DNA of 34,610 bases from an uncultured Prochlorococcus sp. (GTDB lineage Bacteria > Cyanobacteriota > Cyanobacteriia > PCC-6307 > Cyanobiaceae): positions 1-34,610 of the forward strand of contig CACIYC010000014.1 of assembly GCA_902590775.1 (NCBI GenBank). Reading direction: 5' to 3'. Within the stretch, counting starts at the first letter, position 1, and each line of letters opens with the position of its first letter. This document shows, piece by piece, positions 18,174-27,520 of the stretch. The notes beneath the pieces were generated by a model. It was not told the origin of the DNA and made no database searches. It was given only the letters and a program-made list of their open reading frames with translations. The position numbers and the translations under genes were made by a program.

Positions 18174-18368
18174 TTGATGATTTTGACTAACCTCGCAAAT
18201 CTCTAGCGAGAAAGAATGAAAGGGTCAGCTTGTTAGTGATGGGAATGTTAAGAGAGGGTTTTGAGACCTATTGCCACTGAAATCCCTCTTAGCTCAATCA
18301 ATAAAAGTTCATTTTGGTATTAATACAACATTAATATATTTTTAACGCATGTTTCAAATGGAGAAGTA
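18174..18368. other. Divergent spacer upstream of the second radical SAM gene and the 121-aa ORF
   Basis: A 195-bp spacer with a CTCGC/GCGAG hairpin (18192-18210, 9-nt loop), 20-40 bp before the radical SAM start, and an AT-rich TTAATATAT stretch near 18331-18339 that could be a plus-strand -10 region for the small ORF. Nothing else was recognised. Confidence 0.3.
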
Positions 18369-18734
18369 TTGTCGGTGGATTTTCAAATAACCCACATTGG
18401 GATCAAACAAGATAGACAAAATGGATTTAGATATAAGCGCTTGCATAATTCTGGTATTTTCAGAGGAAATGATACTCGTCAGAAATTAATTGATTGTCAG
18501 GGACCTTTTGAAGAGTGGACAAATATTTCTGCAAGAAAATGGATTTTTGCAAGAGTTAAAGAACAAAAGGAAGGTAGAAAAGTTCACATTGTTTGTGATT
18601 GTTGTGATGTTATAGAAGAACAAGGAAATGATTATAAAAAGTTAAGCGATATAAATTTGACCACAAGGAAAAATAAAAATTGTTATGGAGATGAAATAGT
18701 TGTTTTAATTAAAAGTCTAGCTAAACAAAATTGA
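18369..18734 (+). CDS. Hypothetical Cys-rich protein, 121 aa
   Basis: I do not recognise this gene. The product is basic and soluble, with no signal peptide or membrane segment. Its cysteines are Cys43, Cys76, Cys78, Cys79 and Cys105; the CDCCD cluster around residue 78 could bind metal (inference). A central stretch EEWTNISARKWIFARV looks structured. The start is TTG at 18369, supported by GGAG at 18360-18363 with 5-nt spacing; a GTG two codons later is possible. It stands alone between a divergent radical SAM gene and the structured-RNA region. Base composition is as AT-rich as the surroundings, so there is no sign of recent import. It is probably real, given its length and ribosome binding site. 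Confidence 0.6.
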   Translation: MSVDFQITHIGIKQDRQNGFRYKRLHNSGIFRGNDTRQKLIDCQGPFEEWTNISARKWIFARVKEQKEGRKVHIVCDCCDVIEEQGNDYKKLSDINLTTRKNKNCYGDEIVVLIKSLAKQN

Positions 18735-18976
18735 TGTTTTTTTAAATTTAAATTGCTATTTAGTTAATTATCTTGTTTAAGGAAATTAATAAGTAGCTTT
18801 ATAACTGTCTTCTTTTAGTTAGAAAAATAATTTAGTTTTTATTTGAGACGGGGAGGACAAACTTGAATTGAGATTTTGTTCTTATTTAAGTAAGAGTTAG
18901 AACTTAGCACCATTAAAAACACGCAATCTTTAATTATCAATCTAATTCAATGAAATTGCAATGCGCATAATCGCTG
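18735..18976 (+). other. AT-rich spacer before the structured-RNA region
   Basis: There is no convincing ORF in these 242 bases. A weak nested hairpin GTTCT...AGAAC encloses TCTTA/TAAGA around 18877-18902. A CATAAT box at 18966-18971 could be the -10 element of the RNA that follows; no clear -35 is present. Otherwise nothing recognisable. Confidence 0.3.
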
Positions 18977-19340
18977 ATTGCTTTGAGAGGGAAACATGGC
19001 AATGATACTTGTATCGAACTCAGAGGCACCTTATGACGGTAGACACTCCACCTGAGTATTTAATAGAAGCAGACTGACTTCTGGCCCCTGCTCCAACAGT
19101 CTCAATCAAAAGCGGGCTTTCGTCTGAAGCGACAAGGATCAATGATTTAGGTGCGTCAATTCAGTCGATACTCTTTTTGCATCGTTTAGGTGCCCTTACA
19201 GGAGAACAAGCCTAGCCCCTAGATACTTGGCCCCAGGTGTGCCAACTGCCAGAAGCTTCGAATTATTCGATCTAATTATTTTTGAAAAATTAACTAAATA
19301 ATTGGCAAAGAAAGGGCTCTTTAAGCCCTTTCTTTTTTTG
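18977..19340 (+). ncRNA. Putative structured non-coding RNA with Yfr2-like 5' hairpin
   Basis: This stretch is much richer in GC than its surroundings and has no intact ORF longer than about 45 codons. It opens with ATTGC (18977-18981) paired to GCAAT (18999-19003). The 17-nt loop contains GGAAACA (18990-18996), which I recall as the signature motif of the cyanobacterial Yfr2 RNA family; Yfr2 genes also tend to lie near tRNAs. Further pairings include GGCACCT (19025-19031) with AGGTGCC (19188-19194) and TTGGC (19227-19231) with GCCAA (19241-19245). A possible H-type pseudoknot joins AGCAG-ACTG (from about 19068) with CTGCT and CAGT (up to about 19100). The region ends in a strong terminator. 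The length, about 360 nt, is too long for Yfr2 alone, so there may be two RNAs. tmRNA and RNase P RNA hallmarks were not found. Confidence 0.45.
19307..19339 (+). terminator. Strong rho-independent terminator
   Basis: AAAGAAAGGGCT (19307-19318) pairs perfectly with AGCCCTTTCTTT (19324-19335) across a 5-nt loop. A run of seven T ends the structure (19333-19339). The orientation fits a plus-strand transcript from the putative RNA at 18977 or from the hypothetical ORF at 18369. It may also stop the tRNA-Thr transcript coming from the right, though the T-run is poorer on that strand. Confidence 0.85.
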
Positions 19341-19407
19341 CATTAAATCTATATCCTTCTGTTAAAACTATTTTGATAGAATCCCTTTAGTTCACTTATC
19401 AAATTTA

Positions 19408-19479
19408 TGCCGGTAAGCGGAATTGAACCGCTGACCTACTGGTTACGAATCAGTTGCTCTACCCCTGAGCTATACCGGC
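19408..19479 (-). tRNA. tRNA-Thr (anticodon CGT)
   Basis: The minus strand folds into a full cloverleaf of 72 nt: acceptor GCCGGTA/TACCGGC, D arm GCTC/GAGC, anticodon loop TTCGTAA (anticodon CGT, reading ACG), variable loop AGGTC and T arm AGCGG-TTCAATT-CCGCT. The discriminator base is A and CCA is not encoded. The anticodon stem is ACTGA/CCAGT, with an A-C mismatch at positions 31-39 next to the loop; all other stems pair perfectly. The tRNA 5' end is only 18 nt from the start of the divergent LPA1/Rep27-like gene, so its promoter must lie inside that gene. Confidence 0.95.
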
Positions 19480-19497
19480 TTTAGTTGGAATTTTACC

Positions 19498-19737
19498 TTG
19501 AATTTAGATCCTAAGCTTCGTGAAAAGCTCTTAAATGAGTCAAAGAACCCTTTTAAAGGTCTCCGAAGAGTTATTTGGTTTGCATTAACTGCTTCTGCTG
19601 GTATGGGCCTTTTAATTATGGTTATAAGATCTTTGTCTGGGGAAAATATATTATTTAATGATATCAGTATTCAAGTTATTGCTTTTTTAGTTTTTTGTAC
19701 TTTGATTATTTTAGATCGTCCTCGAAGCTCTAATTAA
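19498..19737 (+). CDS. DUF3493 (LPA1/Rep27-like) small membrane protein
   Basis: A 79-residue protein with an N-terminal charged segment (LDPKLREKLLNES), KNPFKGLRR and two membrane segments (about residues 25-46 and 57-73), ending LDRPRSSN. This pattern fits DUF3493, the domain found in the plant/algal photosystem II assembly factor LPA1/Rep27; a role in PSII assembly is inferred from that. The only usable start is TTG at 19498, 18 nt from the divergent tRNA-Thr, so the promoter would overlap the tRNA gene. It converges on infB with a 29-bp gap. Confidence 0.78.
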   Translation: MNLDPKLREKLLNESKNPFKGLRRVIWFALTASAGMGLLIMVIRSLSGENILFNDISIQVIAFLVFCTLIILDRPRSSN

Positions 19738-19766
19738 ATTAAGTTAAAAAGAAGTTTATTTATTTA

Positions 19767-22700
19767 TTAACTTGTTAACTTTCTTCTTTGAGTAACTAAC
19801 TTATAGCCTTCAATAATATCCCCTTCTTTCCAATTGGCGAACCTATCGCAACCTATGCCACATTCAAATCCACTAGATACATCTTTAACAACATCTTTAT
19901 TTCTTCTGAGTGAGTCAAGATCACCTTCGAAAACGATTTGTCCTGATCTTTTTACACGAACTTTGCAATTGCGTTGAAGCTTACCATTGGTCATATAACA
20001 GCCAGCAACTGCACTTTTACCAATAGTGAAGATGGCCCTAACTTCCGCTTCTCCGGTTTTCTCTTCAACTAAATCAGGCTCAAGGAGACCTTCCATTGCA
20101 AGTTGGATATCTTCTAGAAGTTTGTAGATAACTTCATAATCTCTAACATCAACACTATTAGCATCGGCTGCCCTCTTTGCACCAGAAGCCATAGACGTAT
20201 TAAATCCTATAATCACTGCTCCCGAGGCTGCGGCTAGATCTACATCAGTTTCGGTGATTTCTCCTGGAGCGGATAGGAGAACTCTTACTTGAACTTCGTC
20301 CTTTGGTAGTTGTTCTAGAGAACCTAATATTGCTTCAATACTTCCTTGAACATCGGCTTTGAGAATCAGATTGAGTTCTTTTAGGTCTCCTTCACTTGCT
20401 TGACCAGACATTGAGGAAAGTGATACTCGCCTTGATGCCATTTGTTGTGCGAGGCGGGTTGCTCTAGCATCGGAGGCTCTTTCGCCTACTACATTCCTTG
20501 CAGATTTTTCGTCTGGATAGACTTCAAATTCATCTCCAGCAGTAGGGACTTCATTAAAGCCAAGAGCTTCAACTGGGCAAGACGGACCAGCTTCTTTAAG
20601 TCTTTTACCATTTTCATCAACCATTGCACGGACTTTCCCAAGTACTGGACCAGCTGCAACAACATCTCCAGACTTTAGTGTTCCATTTTGAACAAGTAAT
20701 GTTGCAACAGGACCTTTTGCTTTGTCTAGATGTGCTTCTACAACAGTCCCTTTAGCCAGGCGATCTGGATTAGCTTGTAGATCTTCAACCTCGGTAACAA
20801 GAAGAATCATCTCTAATAACTTGTCGATATTTTCACCTTTGATTGCACTTACAGGCATCATTACAACATCTCCCCCCCAATCTTCAGCTACTAATTCCTG
20901 TTCTGATAATTCTTTTTTTACTCGATCAGGCGAAGCTCCTTCTTTATCAATTTTATTAATTGCAACTACGATCGGAACTTTTGCTGCACGTGCATGACTA
21001 ATTGCTTCTAAGGTTTGAGGCCTTACACCATCATCAGCTGCCACGACAAGAACTGCTACATCGGTGACTTTAGTTCCTCTAGCTCGCATTGCTGTGAATG
21101 CCTCATGACCTGGTGTATCTAGGAAAGTAAGTTTACGTAGCTTATTGTCATGTTCTATTTCTACTTGATAAGCACCAATATGTTGGGTAATACCCCCAGC
21201 TTCGCTTGCCGCAACTCTTGCTTTTCTGATTGCATCTAGAAGGCTTGTTTTTCCATGATCTACGTGCCCCATAACTGTTACGACAGGTGGTCTCTTGATT
21301 AGATGTTTTATATCTTTTTCTTCGATCATTTCTACTGTTTTCTTTGCAGCTTCTTCTACATCGTCTTGCAAAACAGGTACACCAAACTCTTCGGCAACAG
21401 TTTCAATCGTTTGCAGATCTAACGATTGCGTAACTGTTGCGGTGATTCCCTTGAAGAAAAGAGATTTTATGATTTCTGAACTTTCAACACTAAGTTTGTC
21501 AGCCAGCTCTTGAACAGTAATGTTGTCATTAGCGACAATGATCATTTCAGGACGAACTTGTTTCGCTTCACGTGCTGCTCTCAACTCCATTGCGCGTCTT
21601 CTTTGTCTTTGACGAGTAGATTCTTTTTTGCGCTTCCTAAGTGCACCAGTAGGCTTAGATGTGGTTCTCTTGGTTGCTTTAGATTTCGGAACAGCTGGAC
21701 GAGCTAAACTTGCTGAAAGGATTACGGCTTGTTGCCCTCCAGCAAATCCGCTTGTTTCTGTAGTTAAGGCATCATCATTTTCGCCAATAATGTGAACTTT
21801 TTGGCGTTGCTTTTGAGGTGATTTATTTCTTAGTGCTTCGAGTTTGGCTGCATCATCCCAATCAGATTTTCTTTTCCGAGGTGCACCAGATGCAGTTCTT
21901 AATGGAGGTTTTTTAGGAGCCGATGAAGGAGTTGGACGATTAGTAGGTGGCTTGGCTGTTGGTGTTGCTTCTCGCTTTTGTCCTTTAGCTATTTCATTGC
22001 GTTTTATAGGAGGAGTTACATTACCTGTTGGCTTTTGCAATTGCATAAGCTCGCCAGGTGAGACTGGTCTCCGCATTCCAGGTGGCATCCCTGGGCGAGG
22101 TCTCATTTGTTGTGATCTTTCGCCTCCTTCTGCTCTTCTTTGACCACCTTGTCTTTGACCATGGAATCCTTGATTAGGTGCTCCAGGACGAAAATCTCTA
22201 TCCTTAGGACCTCTTTTATTACTATTGCCAGGTTTATTGTTATTGCGTCTGATCGGAGCACCTACTAGTTCTACTCGATTGCCTTTAAATGGGGGCTGCC
22301 CAGGTTTTCTTGGAAGATTAAATGAGGATTTGTTATCTCTTGCTTTTGCTGAAGAACCTTTTTGGGGGCTCATCCTTCTCTGATGAGAACCAGGAGTAGA
22401 TTGGGAATTATCAATTTTTTGATTGGGATTAGGCTGTAATTTTGGCCGGGGTGGAGGAGCTATTGGTCTTTGTGGTGCTTTAGGTTTTTCATTGATATTT
22501 TGTCTAGGGGAAGTCTTGGAAATTTCTATTGCAGGCTTAGTTGTTCGATCTGGGGAATTTTTTAATTTTGGTTGGCCAATTATTGTTTGCTGAGCTTTGG
22601 GTTGATTAGGCTGAATAGTTTTCTTGTAGGGAGATTGTTCTCCTTTTTGGGGTCTTCTTTCTTGAGTTGGAGGTTTAGGAGCAGATGGACGAGTGGGTTG

Positions 22701-23180
22701 TTTGGGGCTATTAATTTTGGAAGGTATTTTTTGTACCTTATTTGATAAATCTTTTTTAGGAATATCATTCAATTTACTAGGAGATATTTGACTCTCATTA
22801 TTTGGTCTACTTTGAATCACCGAAGGCGGCTTAGGTGATTTAGCAATTGTTTGTTTAGGGGTATGTTTTTTTGGACTATTATTGAGTTCTGGCTGATTGT
22901 TTGATAGTTCCGATTTTTGTTTATTTGTATTTGTTGTTTTGGGAGCTGATATGACAGCCTTTTTTAGAGAAAGTATTTCTTTATTAGAAGTTTGTTTAGA
23001 TGTTGGTTTTGTTTTTTCTAAGAGCAAGGTTTTAATTTTTTTTGCTTCCTCACCACTTATTGAGCTGCTATGACTCTTGGCTGAAATTGAAAGCTTCTTT
23101 GCAGCATCAAGCACATCTTTATTTTCCAGCCTCAAATCTCTGGAAAGTTCGTAGATTCTGATTTTGCCGCTGCTGGTCAT
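19767..23180 (-). CDS. infB: Translation initiation factor IF-2
   Basis: A GTPase of 1,137 residues that places fMet-tRNA on the 30S subunit and joins the subunits. A short N-terminal helical IF2 domain ([20 protein letters not shown]) is followed by about 500 residues of Pro/Lys/Asn/Arg-rich, low-complexity linker. A second conserved N-terminal domain comes next, then the G domain with GHVDHGKT at 638-645, DTPGHEAF and NKIDK, and domains II-IV. I take the ATG at 23180 ([12 protein letters not shown]), the conserved family start. The frame stays open 18 codons further to a GTG at 23234, but that extension looks non-native. It is the last gene of rimP-nusA-ylxR-infB. Confidence 0.97.
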   Translation of the reverse strand: MTSSGKIRIYELSRDLRLENKDVLDAAKKLSISAKSHSSSISGEEAKKIKTLLLEKTKPTSKQTSNKEILSLKKAVISAPKTTNTNKQKSELSNNQPELNNSPKKHTPKQTIAKSPKPPSVIQSRPNNESQISPSKLNDIPKKDLSNKVQKIPSKINSPKQPTRPSAPKPPTQERRPQKGEQSPYKKTIQPNQPKAQQTIIGQPKLKNSPDRTTKPAIEISKTSPRQNINEKPKAPQRPIAPPPRPKLQPNPNQKIDNSQSTPGSHQRRMSPQKGSSAKARDNKSSFNLPRKPGQPPFKGNRVELVGAPIRRNNNKPGNSNKRGPKDRDFRPGAPNQGFHGQRQGGQRRAEGGERSQQMRPRPGMPPGMRRPVSPGELMQLQKPTGNVTPPIKRNEIAKGQKREATPTAKPPTNRPTPSSAPKKPPLRTASGAPRKRKSDWDDAAKLEALRNKSPQKQRQKVHIIGENDDALTTETSGFAGGQQAVILSASLARPAVPKSKATKRTTSKPTGALRKRKKESTRQRQRRRAMELRAAREAKQVRPEMIIVANDNITVQELADKLSVESSEIIKSLFFKGITATVTQSLDLQTIETVAEEFGVPVLQDDVEEAAKKTVEMIEEKDIKHLIKRPPVVTVMGHVDHGKTSLLDAIRKARVAASEAGGITQHIGAYQVEIEHDNKLRKLTFLDTPGHEAFTAMRARGTKVTDVAVLVVAADDGVRPQTLEAISHARAAKVPIVVAINKIDKEGASPDRVKKELSEQELVAEDWGGDVVMMPVSAIKGENIDKLLEMILLVTEVEDLQANPDRLAKGTVVEAHLDKAKGPVATLLVQNGTLKSGDVVAAGPVLGKVRAMVDENGKRLKEAGPSCPVEALGFNEVPTAGDEFEVYPDEKSARNVVGERASDARATRLAQQMASRRVSLSSMSGQASEGDLKELNLILKADVQGSIEAILGSLEQLPKDEVQVRVLLSAPGEITETDVDLAAASGAVIIGFNTSMASGAKRAADANSVDVRDYEVIYKLLEDIQLAMEGLLEPDLVEEKTGEAEVRAIFTIGKSAVAGCYMTNGKLQRNCKVRVKRSGQIVFEGDLDSLRRNKDVVKDVSSGFECGIGCDRFANWKEGDIIEGYKLVTQRRKLTS

Positions 23181-23240
23181 TAATTTTTTTGTTGGGTGCG
23201 GGCAATGTTTTGGAGGAATACCTTTTTTGGTCACCTTCTT

Positions 23241-23519
23241 TTATATTGCCTTAGTAATTGAATCATTGCTTTGATTCAATCGATTTTGAAGTACCTCGAA
23301 AACACTTATTTTCACCTGACATCTCAGGGCTTTTTGAAAACGTTTTCTCTGCCAAGCTTCTTTTAGGCAGTTCTCATTAGGACATATGTAGGCGGATCTG
23401 CCCATACCCTTATCTAGAACCACACCATCCTGAAAGTCTCTGACTATTCTCCAGAGTTGCTTTCGATCTAAAAGCTTTCTACAAGCAACGCAGCGACGCA
23501 GGACGGGGGAATGCTTCAC
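23241..23519 (-). CDS. ylxR: YlxR/RnpM family RNA-binding protein
   Basis: A 92-residue basic protein with the DUF448/YlxR pattern: RRCVACRK (Cys10, Cys13), then GMGRSAYICPNENC (Cys46, Cys51). The family is a small RNA-binding fold encoded between nusA and infB in many bacteria; in Firmicutes it has been linked to RNase P modulation (RnpM). Its start overlaps the nusA stop by 4 nt (ATGA type), which points to translational coupling. The infB ATG follows 60 nt after its stop. Confidence 0.93.
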   Translation of the reverse strand: MKHSPVLRRCVACRKLLDRKQLWRIVRDFQDGVVLDKGMGRSAYICPNENCLKEAWQRKRFQKALRCQVKISVFEVLQNRLNQSNDSITKAI

Positions 23520-24919
23520 CGGGCTCTATCCTCATTTTCAATTATTTCTTGTTCAGATTCGTTTTCTTCTTCATTCTCATCTTCAACTTCAGTTTCAGTT
23601 TCATCTTCATCTTCATCTTCATCTTCATCTTCAGGAAGTGGATAGAGTTCTCTTAGACGAGCATCTTCTTCAGCTCTTGCTGCTTGTTCAGCAGCTAATC
23701 GCTCTTCTGCCTCTCTCTGGAGAGCTTCCTCTTCCTCTCTTTGAGAAATAAGCTCAGCGACAATCGAGTCTTCAGCAGTTTGATCATATTCCTGAGAATT
23801 CTTGATATCAATTTTCCAACCTGTAAGTCTTGCAGCTAATCGAACGTTTTGGCCCTCTCTACCAATTGCAAGACTTAGCTGGTCGGGAGGAACAAGAACA
23901 TGGGCATGTTGCCCTTCAGGGTCTACAAGTCTTACAACCTCAACTCTTGCAGGACTAAGTGAGTTGCAGATGTATTGGATTGGATCTGAAGACCAGCGGA
24001 TTACATCAATTTTTTCACCTCTAAGTTCATTCACTACTTGTTGGATTCTTGAGCCTCTTGCTCCAATACATGCTCCAACAGGATCAACTTCTCGCTCAAT
24101 GCTATCAACAGCAACTTTTGTCCTTGGTCCTACTGATCTACTTGGAGGATTTGCTTCTCTTGAAACAGCAACAATTCTCACTGAGCCTTCTTGAATTTCA
24201 GGAACTTCATTTTCAAATAAATAGACCACTAAACCAGCATTTGCTCTGCTTACAAATAGTTGTGGGCCTCGTCTTGGAACTTCACTGACTTCTTTGAGAA
24301 AAACTTTAAATGTTGCATTCGCACGATAATTATCATTGGGTAGTTGATCTCTTCTTGGAAGTTCAGCTTCTACTTCGGGCCGTCCAAGTCCAGAGCTCAC
24401 TGCCATAATTACTGATTGACGTTCAAATCGCATGACTCGCGCTGTTAAAACAGGATCTTCAAGATCAGCAAATTCTTCTTGAATCATTCTTCGCTGTTGA
24501 TCGCGAAGTTTTTGGGCGAGTACTTGTTTTGTTGTTGCAGCGGCCATTCTCCCAAACTCTTCTTTCTCAGGAGTGACATCTAGTACTACTGTGTCTCCTG
24601 CTTGAGCATCTTCGGCAACTTGCATTACTTCTGAGAGAGCTATTTGATGATCTTCACTCTCTACTTCCTCTACTATAATTTTGCTTGCTAATACCCTATA
24701 ACCTTCTTCATCAAGGTCTAGGCCGATATCAAAATTACTAAAGTATTCTTCTTCGAAAGGATTCTCATTAATGCCTAAATAAAGAGTTCTTCTATATCTT
24801 TCATAACCTTTGAGTAATGCCTCTCTAAGAGCAGTTTCAACGACTTGAGCAGGGAGCTTTTTCTCCTCACTAATGTCTTCGATTAAATTATTGAGCCCGG
24901 GGAGTTGAACTAATGCCAT
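23516..24919 (-). CDS. nusA: Transcription termination/antitermination factor NusA
   Basis: A 467-residue RNA polymerase-binding factor involved in pausing, termination and antitermination. The order is the N-terminal domain (1-130), S1 (about 146-212), KH1 (GARGSR near 287) and KH2 (AIGREGQNVRLAARLTGW, from 351). After residue 375 comes a long acidic tail that includes a DEDEDEDE run coded by a hexanucleotide repeat (23601-23633). The two extra acidic AR repeats of the E. coli protein are absent, as in other cyanobacteria. It sits 48 nt after rimP and overlaps ylxR by 4 nt. Confidence 0.98.
   Translation of the reverse strand: MALVQLPGLNNLIEDISEEKKLPAQVVETALREALLKGYERYRRTLYLGINENPFEEEYFSNFDIGLDLDEEGYRVLASKIIVEEVESEDHQIALSEVMQVAEDAQAGDTVVLDVTPEKEEFGRMAAATTKQVLAQKLRDQQRRMIQEEFADLEDPVLTARVMRFERQSVIMAVSSGLGRPEVEAELPRRDQLPNDNYRANATFKVFLKEVSEVPRRGPQLFVSRANAGLVVYLFENEVPEIQEGSVRIVAVSREANPPSRSVGPRTKVAVDSIEREVDPVGACIGARGSRIQQVVNELRGEKIDVIRWSSDPIQYICNSLSPARVEVVRLVDPEGQHAHVLVPPDQLSLAIGREGQNVRLAARLTGWKIDIKNSQEYDQTAEDSIVAELISQREEEEALQREAEERLAAEQAARAEEDARLRELYPLPEDEDEDEDEDETETEVEDENEEENESEQEIIENEDRAR
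23601..23633 (+). repeat. (TCATCT)5 tandem repeat inside nusA
   Basis: Five perfect copies of TCATCT plus TCA. On the coding (minus) strand this reads as alternating Asp/Glu codons in the acidic NusA tail. The unit is six bases, so changes in copy number keep the frame and only lengthen or shorten the acidic run. Confidence 0.9.
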
Positions 24920-24967
24920 CGATGATGGGAATTGTAAATTGGAATTTGTAGGTTAAGTTTTTGTCAC

Positions 24968-25432
24968 TCAAGTTGGGCATGCTAGCCGCACTTGAATAAC
25001 TTGCTCTCGAGGTATTTTGCTGATTCTTCCTTTACTATTTATAAGCAAGTATTCTTTTGATCTTGTATGTAGTAGTCCACTTTCAATAATTTGAGAATTG
25101 GTTTTGTTTTTCTTTAAAACATCAATAGGAAATCCTTTGAATGTTTCAAATTCTTTGTCAGTGGTCAGAATATCATTGAGTCCAGGACTACTTATCTCTA
25201 AAACATGAGAAATATCAAATAAGTGAGAATTATCTATTGAATCCCCAAGCACTTTGCTAAAGCGCGCACAATCATCTAAAGAAACATCTCCACCGCCTTG
25301 AAGACGAATTTGAGCTTGAATGTTCATAGGCTGCGTGTTGGTACGTACTTGAAACACTACTATTTCAAAACCTTCAGAAACAGCTTCTCTTGAGGCTATT
25401 TGCTCTAAATCTTTTAAGACTTGGTTTAACAA
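24968..25432 (-). CDS. rimP: Ribosome maturation factor RimP
   Basis: A 154-residue protein that helps 30S subunit maturation. It has the N-terminal RimP domain (RLQGGGDVSLDDCARFSKVLGDSID, then FDISHVLEISSPGLNDIL) and the SH3-like C-terminal domain (GRISKIPREQVIQVRL). It is slightly shorter than E. coli RimP and lacks the canonical YxLEVSSPGLDRPL exactly, with NDIL in place of DRPL. The start is TTG at 25432; no ATG or GTG is available in frame nearby. It heads the rimP-nusA-ylxR-infB operon. A 9-bp hairpin lies 13 nt upstream of its start. Confidence 0.95.
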   Translation of the reverse strand: MLNQVLKDLEQIASREAVSEGFEIVVFQVRTNTQPMNIQAQIRLQGGGDVSLDDCARFSKVLGDSIDNSHLFDISHVLEISSPGLNDILTTDKEFETFKGFPIDVLKKNKTNSQIIESGLLHTRSKEYLLINSKGRISKIPREQVIQVRLACPT

Positions 25433-25445
25433 GAGATGGAATTTT

Positions 25446-25477
25446 TGTTGGGTTTTGAACCCAACAGTTTTTATTTT
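25446..25477 (+). terminator. Terminator-like hairpin between rimP and htrA
   Basis: TGTTGGGTT (25446-25454) pairs perfectly with AACCCAACA (25458-25466) over a 3-nt loop, followed on the plus strand by GTTTTTATTTTT. It has the form of a plus-strand intrinsic terminator, but no plus-strand gene lies upstream. On the minus strand it would be part of the rimP leader. Confidence 0.5.
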
Positions 25478-25631
25478 TAACCTGCCTCCAATATAGAGAG
25501 GTAACCGTCAGGTGAAATAATTCTACTTGATTGTCTTTGACTTTTCTATATTTCCCAAAGTTTTTACTTGGAATGCACTTTTTCTAGTTGCTTTAACTCT
25601 GGTTGTTGAATTAAGAGCATTAAACTATTGA

Positions 25632-26771
<1,140 letters not shown>

Positions 26772-26806
26772 AAAACTTCTTACTGTCTCAACAAGAGTTC
26801 TTAAAT

Positions 26807-27520
26807 ATGAATGATCTGCAAACAGAAATGAAACTCGCAGTAGCTGAGGCTGCTGTGGCGCAAATTCAAGATGGTATGGTCCTTGGGCTTGGCTCGGGAT
26901 CAACAGCAGCTCTGATGATCAAGTCCCTTGGAGCTAAATTAGAAGAAGGATCTCTTAAAGATATAGTTGGAGTAACTACATCTTTTCAAGGTGAGGTCCT
27001 TGCAAATCAATTAGGTATACCTTTAAAAGCTTTTTCAGCAGTAAGTAGAATTGATTTGGCTATTGATGGGGCAGACGAGGTTGACTCTGCTTTTCAACTT
27101 ATAAAAGGTGGTGGAGCATGTCATGTGCAAGAGAAGCTTGTTGCATCAATTGCAGATCGATTTTTAGTTGTTGTTGATTCAACGAAAATTGTAGAGAAAT
27201 TAAATGTAGTCTTTAAACTTCCCGTCGAAGTCATCCCTACTGCTTGGCAACTAGTAAAAACGAAATTAAAAGATTTAGGTGGAGCATCTGAACTTAGAAT
27301 GGCGAAACAAAAAGCAGGCCCAATAGTTACTGATCAGGGTAATTTAGTTCTTGATGTTATTTTTGAAAATGGAATAGATGACCCAGCAAATATTGAAAGA
27401 CAAATTAACAACATTCCAGGTGTTTTAGAAAATGGTTTATTTATAAACCTTGCTGATGAAGTTTTGGTAGGTGAAATTGAAAATGGGGAAACAAAGGTTA
27501 ATCAATTGAAGAGGATTTAG
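26807..27520 (+). CDS. rpiA: Ribose-5-phosphate isomerase A
   Basis: A 237-residue enzyme that interconverts ribose-5-phosphate and ribulose-5-phosphate in the Calvin cycle and pentose phosphate pathway. The signature [13 protein letters not shown] is near the start, with AIDGADEVD, the catalytic [13 protein letters not shown] and the phosphate-binding DSTKIVEKL. It is complete and starts at ATG. The last 23 nt overlap the 3' end of hisD on the other strand. Confidence 0.98.
   Translation: MNDLQTEMKLAVAEAAVAQIQDGMVLGLGSGSTAALMIKSLGAKLEEGSLKDIVGVTTSFQGEVLANQLGIPLKAFSAVSRIDLAIDGADEVDSAFQLIKGGGACHVQEKLVASIADRFLVVVDSTKIVEKLNVVFKLPVEVIPTAWQLVKTKLKDLGGASELRMAKQKAGPIVTDQGNLVLDVIFENGIDDPANIERQINNIPGVLENGLFINLADEVLVGEIENGETKVNQLKRI

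Noticed and set aside
19033-19215. A degraded protein gene (frame from ATG 19033, interrupted by TGA at 19075 and TAG at 19213)
   Set aside because: The longest open run is only about 45 codons, easily by chance at this GC, and I recognise no protein family; pairing and the terminator fit an RNA better.
18977-19340. tmRNA (including the permuted two-piece type of picocyanobacteria) or RNase P RNA
   Set aside because: No T-arm with TTCRANY, no tag reading frame ending in Ala-Ala-like codons, no CCA end, and no GAGGAAAGTCCGGGC-type conserved RNase P segment were found.
19741-19773. AAGTTAA/TTAACTT pairing as a shared terminator between the LPA1-like gene and infB
   Set aside because: All A-T pairs except one per arm, a 19-nt loop and no clear U-run make it too weak to call.
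23181-23234. An 18-codon N-terminal extension of IF-2 from GTG 23234
   Set aside because: The conserved cyanobacterial IF-2 N-terminus begins at [12 protein letters not shown] (ATG 23180); the extension is Lys/Pro/His-rich and unlike the family.
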